Assembly (NCBI RefSeq): GCF_030817315.1 | Contig: NZ_JAUSZF010000001.1 | Coordinates: forward strand, 2,092,501 to 2,156,500 | Length of the DNA: 64,000 nucleotides | Direction: 5' to 3' | Source: Sphingomonas faeni | GTDB lineage: Bacteria > Pseudomonadota > Alphaproteobacteria > Sphingomonadales > Sphingomonadaceae | Shown here: one piece after another, positions 63,450 through 64,000 of the stretch | Layout of the letters: every line of letters begins with the position of its first letter | Numbering within the stretch: position 1 is the stretch's first letter | Made by a program: the position numbers and the translations under genes | The notes under the pieces: model-generated | What the model was told of the DNA's origin: nothing | Database searches by the model: none | What the model saw: only the letters and a program-made list of their open reading frames with translations

Positions 63450-63914
63450 TCAGGCCGCAATCGCAGGCCGGTGTCTGTCGTCGTCGTTATCAGCCGCGGC
63501 GGGACGCGCTTTCCGAGAGCGAGTCGCGCGCTTACGGGCTTTTGCCGCCGGGCGTCGGCCCAAGACTCCCAGATACCGCGCCAATACACCGCGGACGCGG
63601 AGACTGGAGACCGTGGTGGCCAGCGCCATGACGATGTCGAGATAGGCCGACACTTCGAAGGTGGTAATCCAGATCGCGACATCGGGCGCGGCCAGGGCGA
63701 GCAAGCGGACGCCATCACCCTCGCCGACGAGGGTGACCATCGCGGCCGCCATCATCAGGAGAAACATCACGGCAGCGTCACCGCGGGAGAAGCGCGTCAG
63801 GCGAGCCGCCGGGCGATCGATCAACATGCGCCGCATGGCCTTGCCGATCGCAGTTTCGGGGGCCGCGACCATGACCAGCCAACAGGCAATCGCCGTGAAA
63901 AGACATGCCAACAT
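63450..63914 (-). CDS. uncharacterised membrane protein with basic tail
   Basis: The 154-residue product starts with a membrane helix (MLACLFTAIACWLVMVAAPE). A second and third hydrophobic stretch follow (AVMFLLMMAAAMVTLVG and IWITTFEVSAYLDIVMALAT). It ends in a strongly basic tail (RRPAAKARKRATRSRKARP) and an acidic DNDDDRH. No family is recognised. The basic C-terminus could bind nucleic acid or acidic lipid, which is speculative. Confidence 0.7.
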   Translation of the reverse strand: MLACLFTAIACWLVMVAAPETAIGKAMRRMLIDRPAARLTRFSRGDAAVMFLLMMAAAMVTLVGEGDGVRLLALAAPDVAIWITTFEVSAYLDIVMALATTVSSLRVRGVLARYLGVLGRRPAAKARKRATRSRKARPAAADNDDDRHRPAIAA

Positions 63915-63945
63915 CGCGTCCCCCTCCCTTTCGGTATCGTACCCG

Positions 63946-64000
63946 CTATTCCCCCGCGAACACGCCCTTCAGCTTGGCGAAGAAGCCCTGGCTTGCCGGG
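63946..64000 (-). CDS. C-terminal fragment of a protein (rest outside window)
   Basis: The last 17 residues of a minus-strand gene are visible, reading PASQGFFAKLKGVFAGE before TAG at 63946-63948. The body lies beyond base 64000, and the tail alone does not identify a family. It is upstream of the membrane-protein gene at 63450 on the same strand and may share its transcript. Confidence 0.5.
   Translation of the reverse strand, partial: PASQGFFAKLKGVFAGE

Overview
The window looks like a chromosome segment from a GC-rich alphaproteobacterium, most likely a sphingomonad (Sphingomonas or a close relative). The case rests on a GcrA-family cell-cycle regulator, separate glyQ and glyS subunit genes, an F0 cluster in the order atpI-atpB-atpE-b'-b apart from F1, a petABC bc1 operon, a YdbH-YnbE-YdbL cluster, frequent GTG/TTG starts and GC-rich third positions. 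The species assignment is inference. I saw no rRNA, tRNA, CRISPR array, prophage or insertion-sequence transposase.

Layout. 1-9.4 kb: the 3' part of an SGNH-esterase/deacetylase fusion, ppdK, glyS and glyQ, and a TraB/GumN-like gene. 9.6-14.5 kb: a translation-linked run, rplY-pth-(2OG oxygenase), an alcohol dehydrogenase and ychF. 14.5-20.1 kb: small uncharacterised genes, a broken Met/His-rich copper-type barrel gene, a phosphodiesterase lipoprotein and a MaoC hydratase. 20.4-25 kb: a Gly/Tyr-rich lipoprotein, apt and petABC. 25-32.8 kb: trmL, hemF, a GNAT gene, two coupled membrane proteins, lipB, a Met-repeat lipoprotein, queE and queC. 33-39 kb: hslO, argF, argD, the BrnT/BrnA toxin-antitoxin pair and parE. 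39-46.4 kb: an outer-membrane barrel, gcrA, an ABC-2 permease, a degraded beta-lactamase-fold gene, LysR/GNAT, apaG and metZ. 46.5-51.5 kb: a GT2-GtrA glycosyltransferase, leuB, recO and uvrC. 51.8-55 kb: an SMR exporter and the F0 ATP synthase genes. 55-64 kb: ydbL-ynbE-ydbH, radC, a BLUF photoreceptor, an EF-hand protein, purB and small membrane proteins.

The most striking non-genic feature is a dense population of REPIN-like paired palindromes of several families, in over twenty gaps. Most sit at gene ends. Two copies lie in frame inside glyS and add roughly 42 residues each. A third copy, between glyQ and glyS, forms part of the glyS ribosome-binding site. The glyQ 5' end also carries a 12-bp tandem repeat in which every unit has an in-frame GTG. 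I regard this cluster of repeat invasions in one essential aminoacyl-tRNA synthetase operon as the best candidate for something new here. Other leads are a possible small RNA upstream of queC, a 2OG oxygenase translationally coupled to pth, and two decaying genes.
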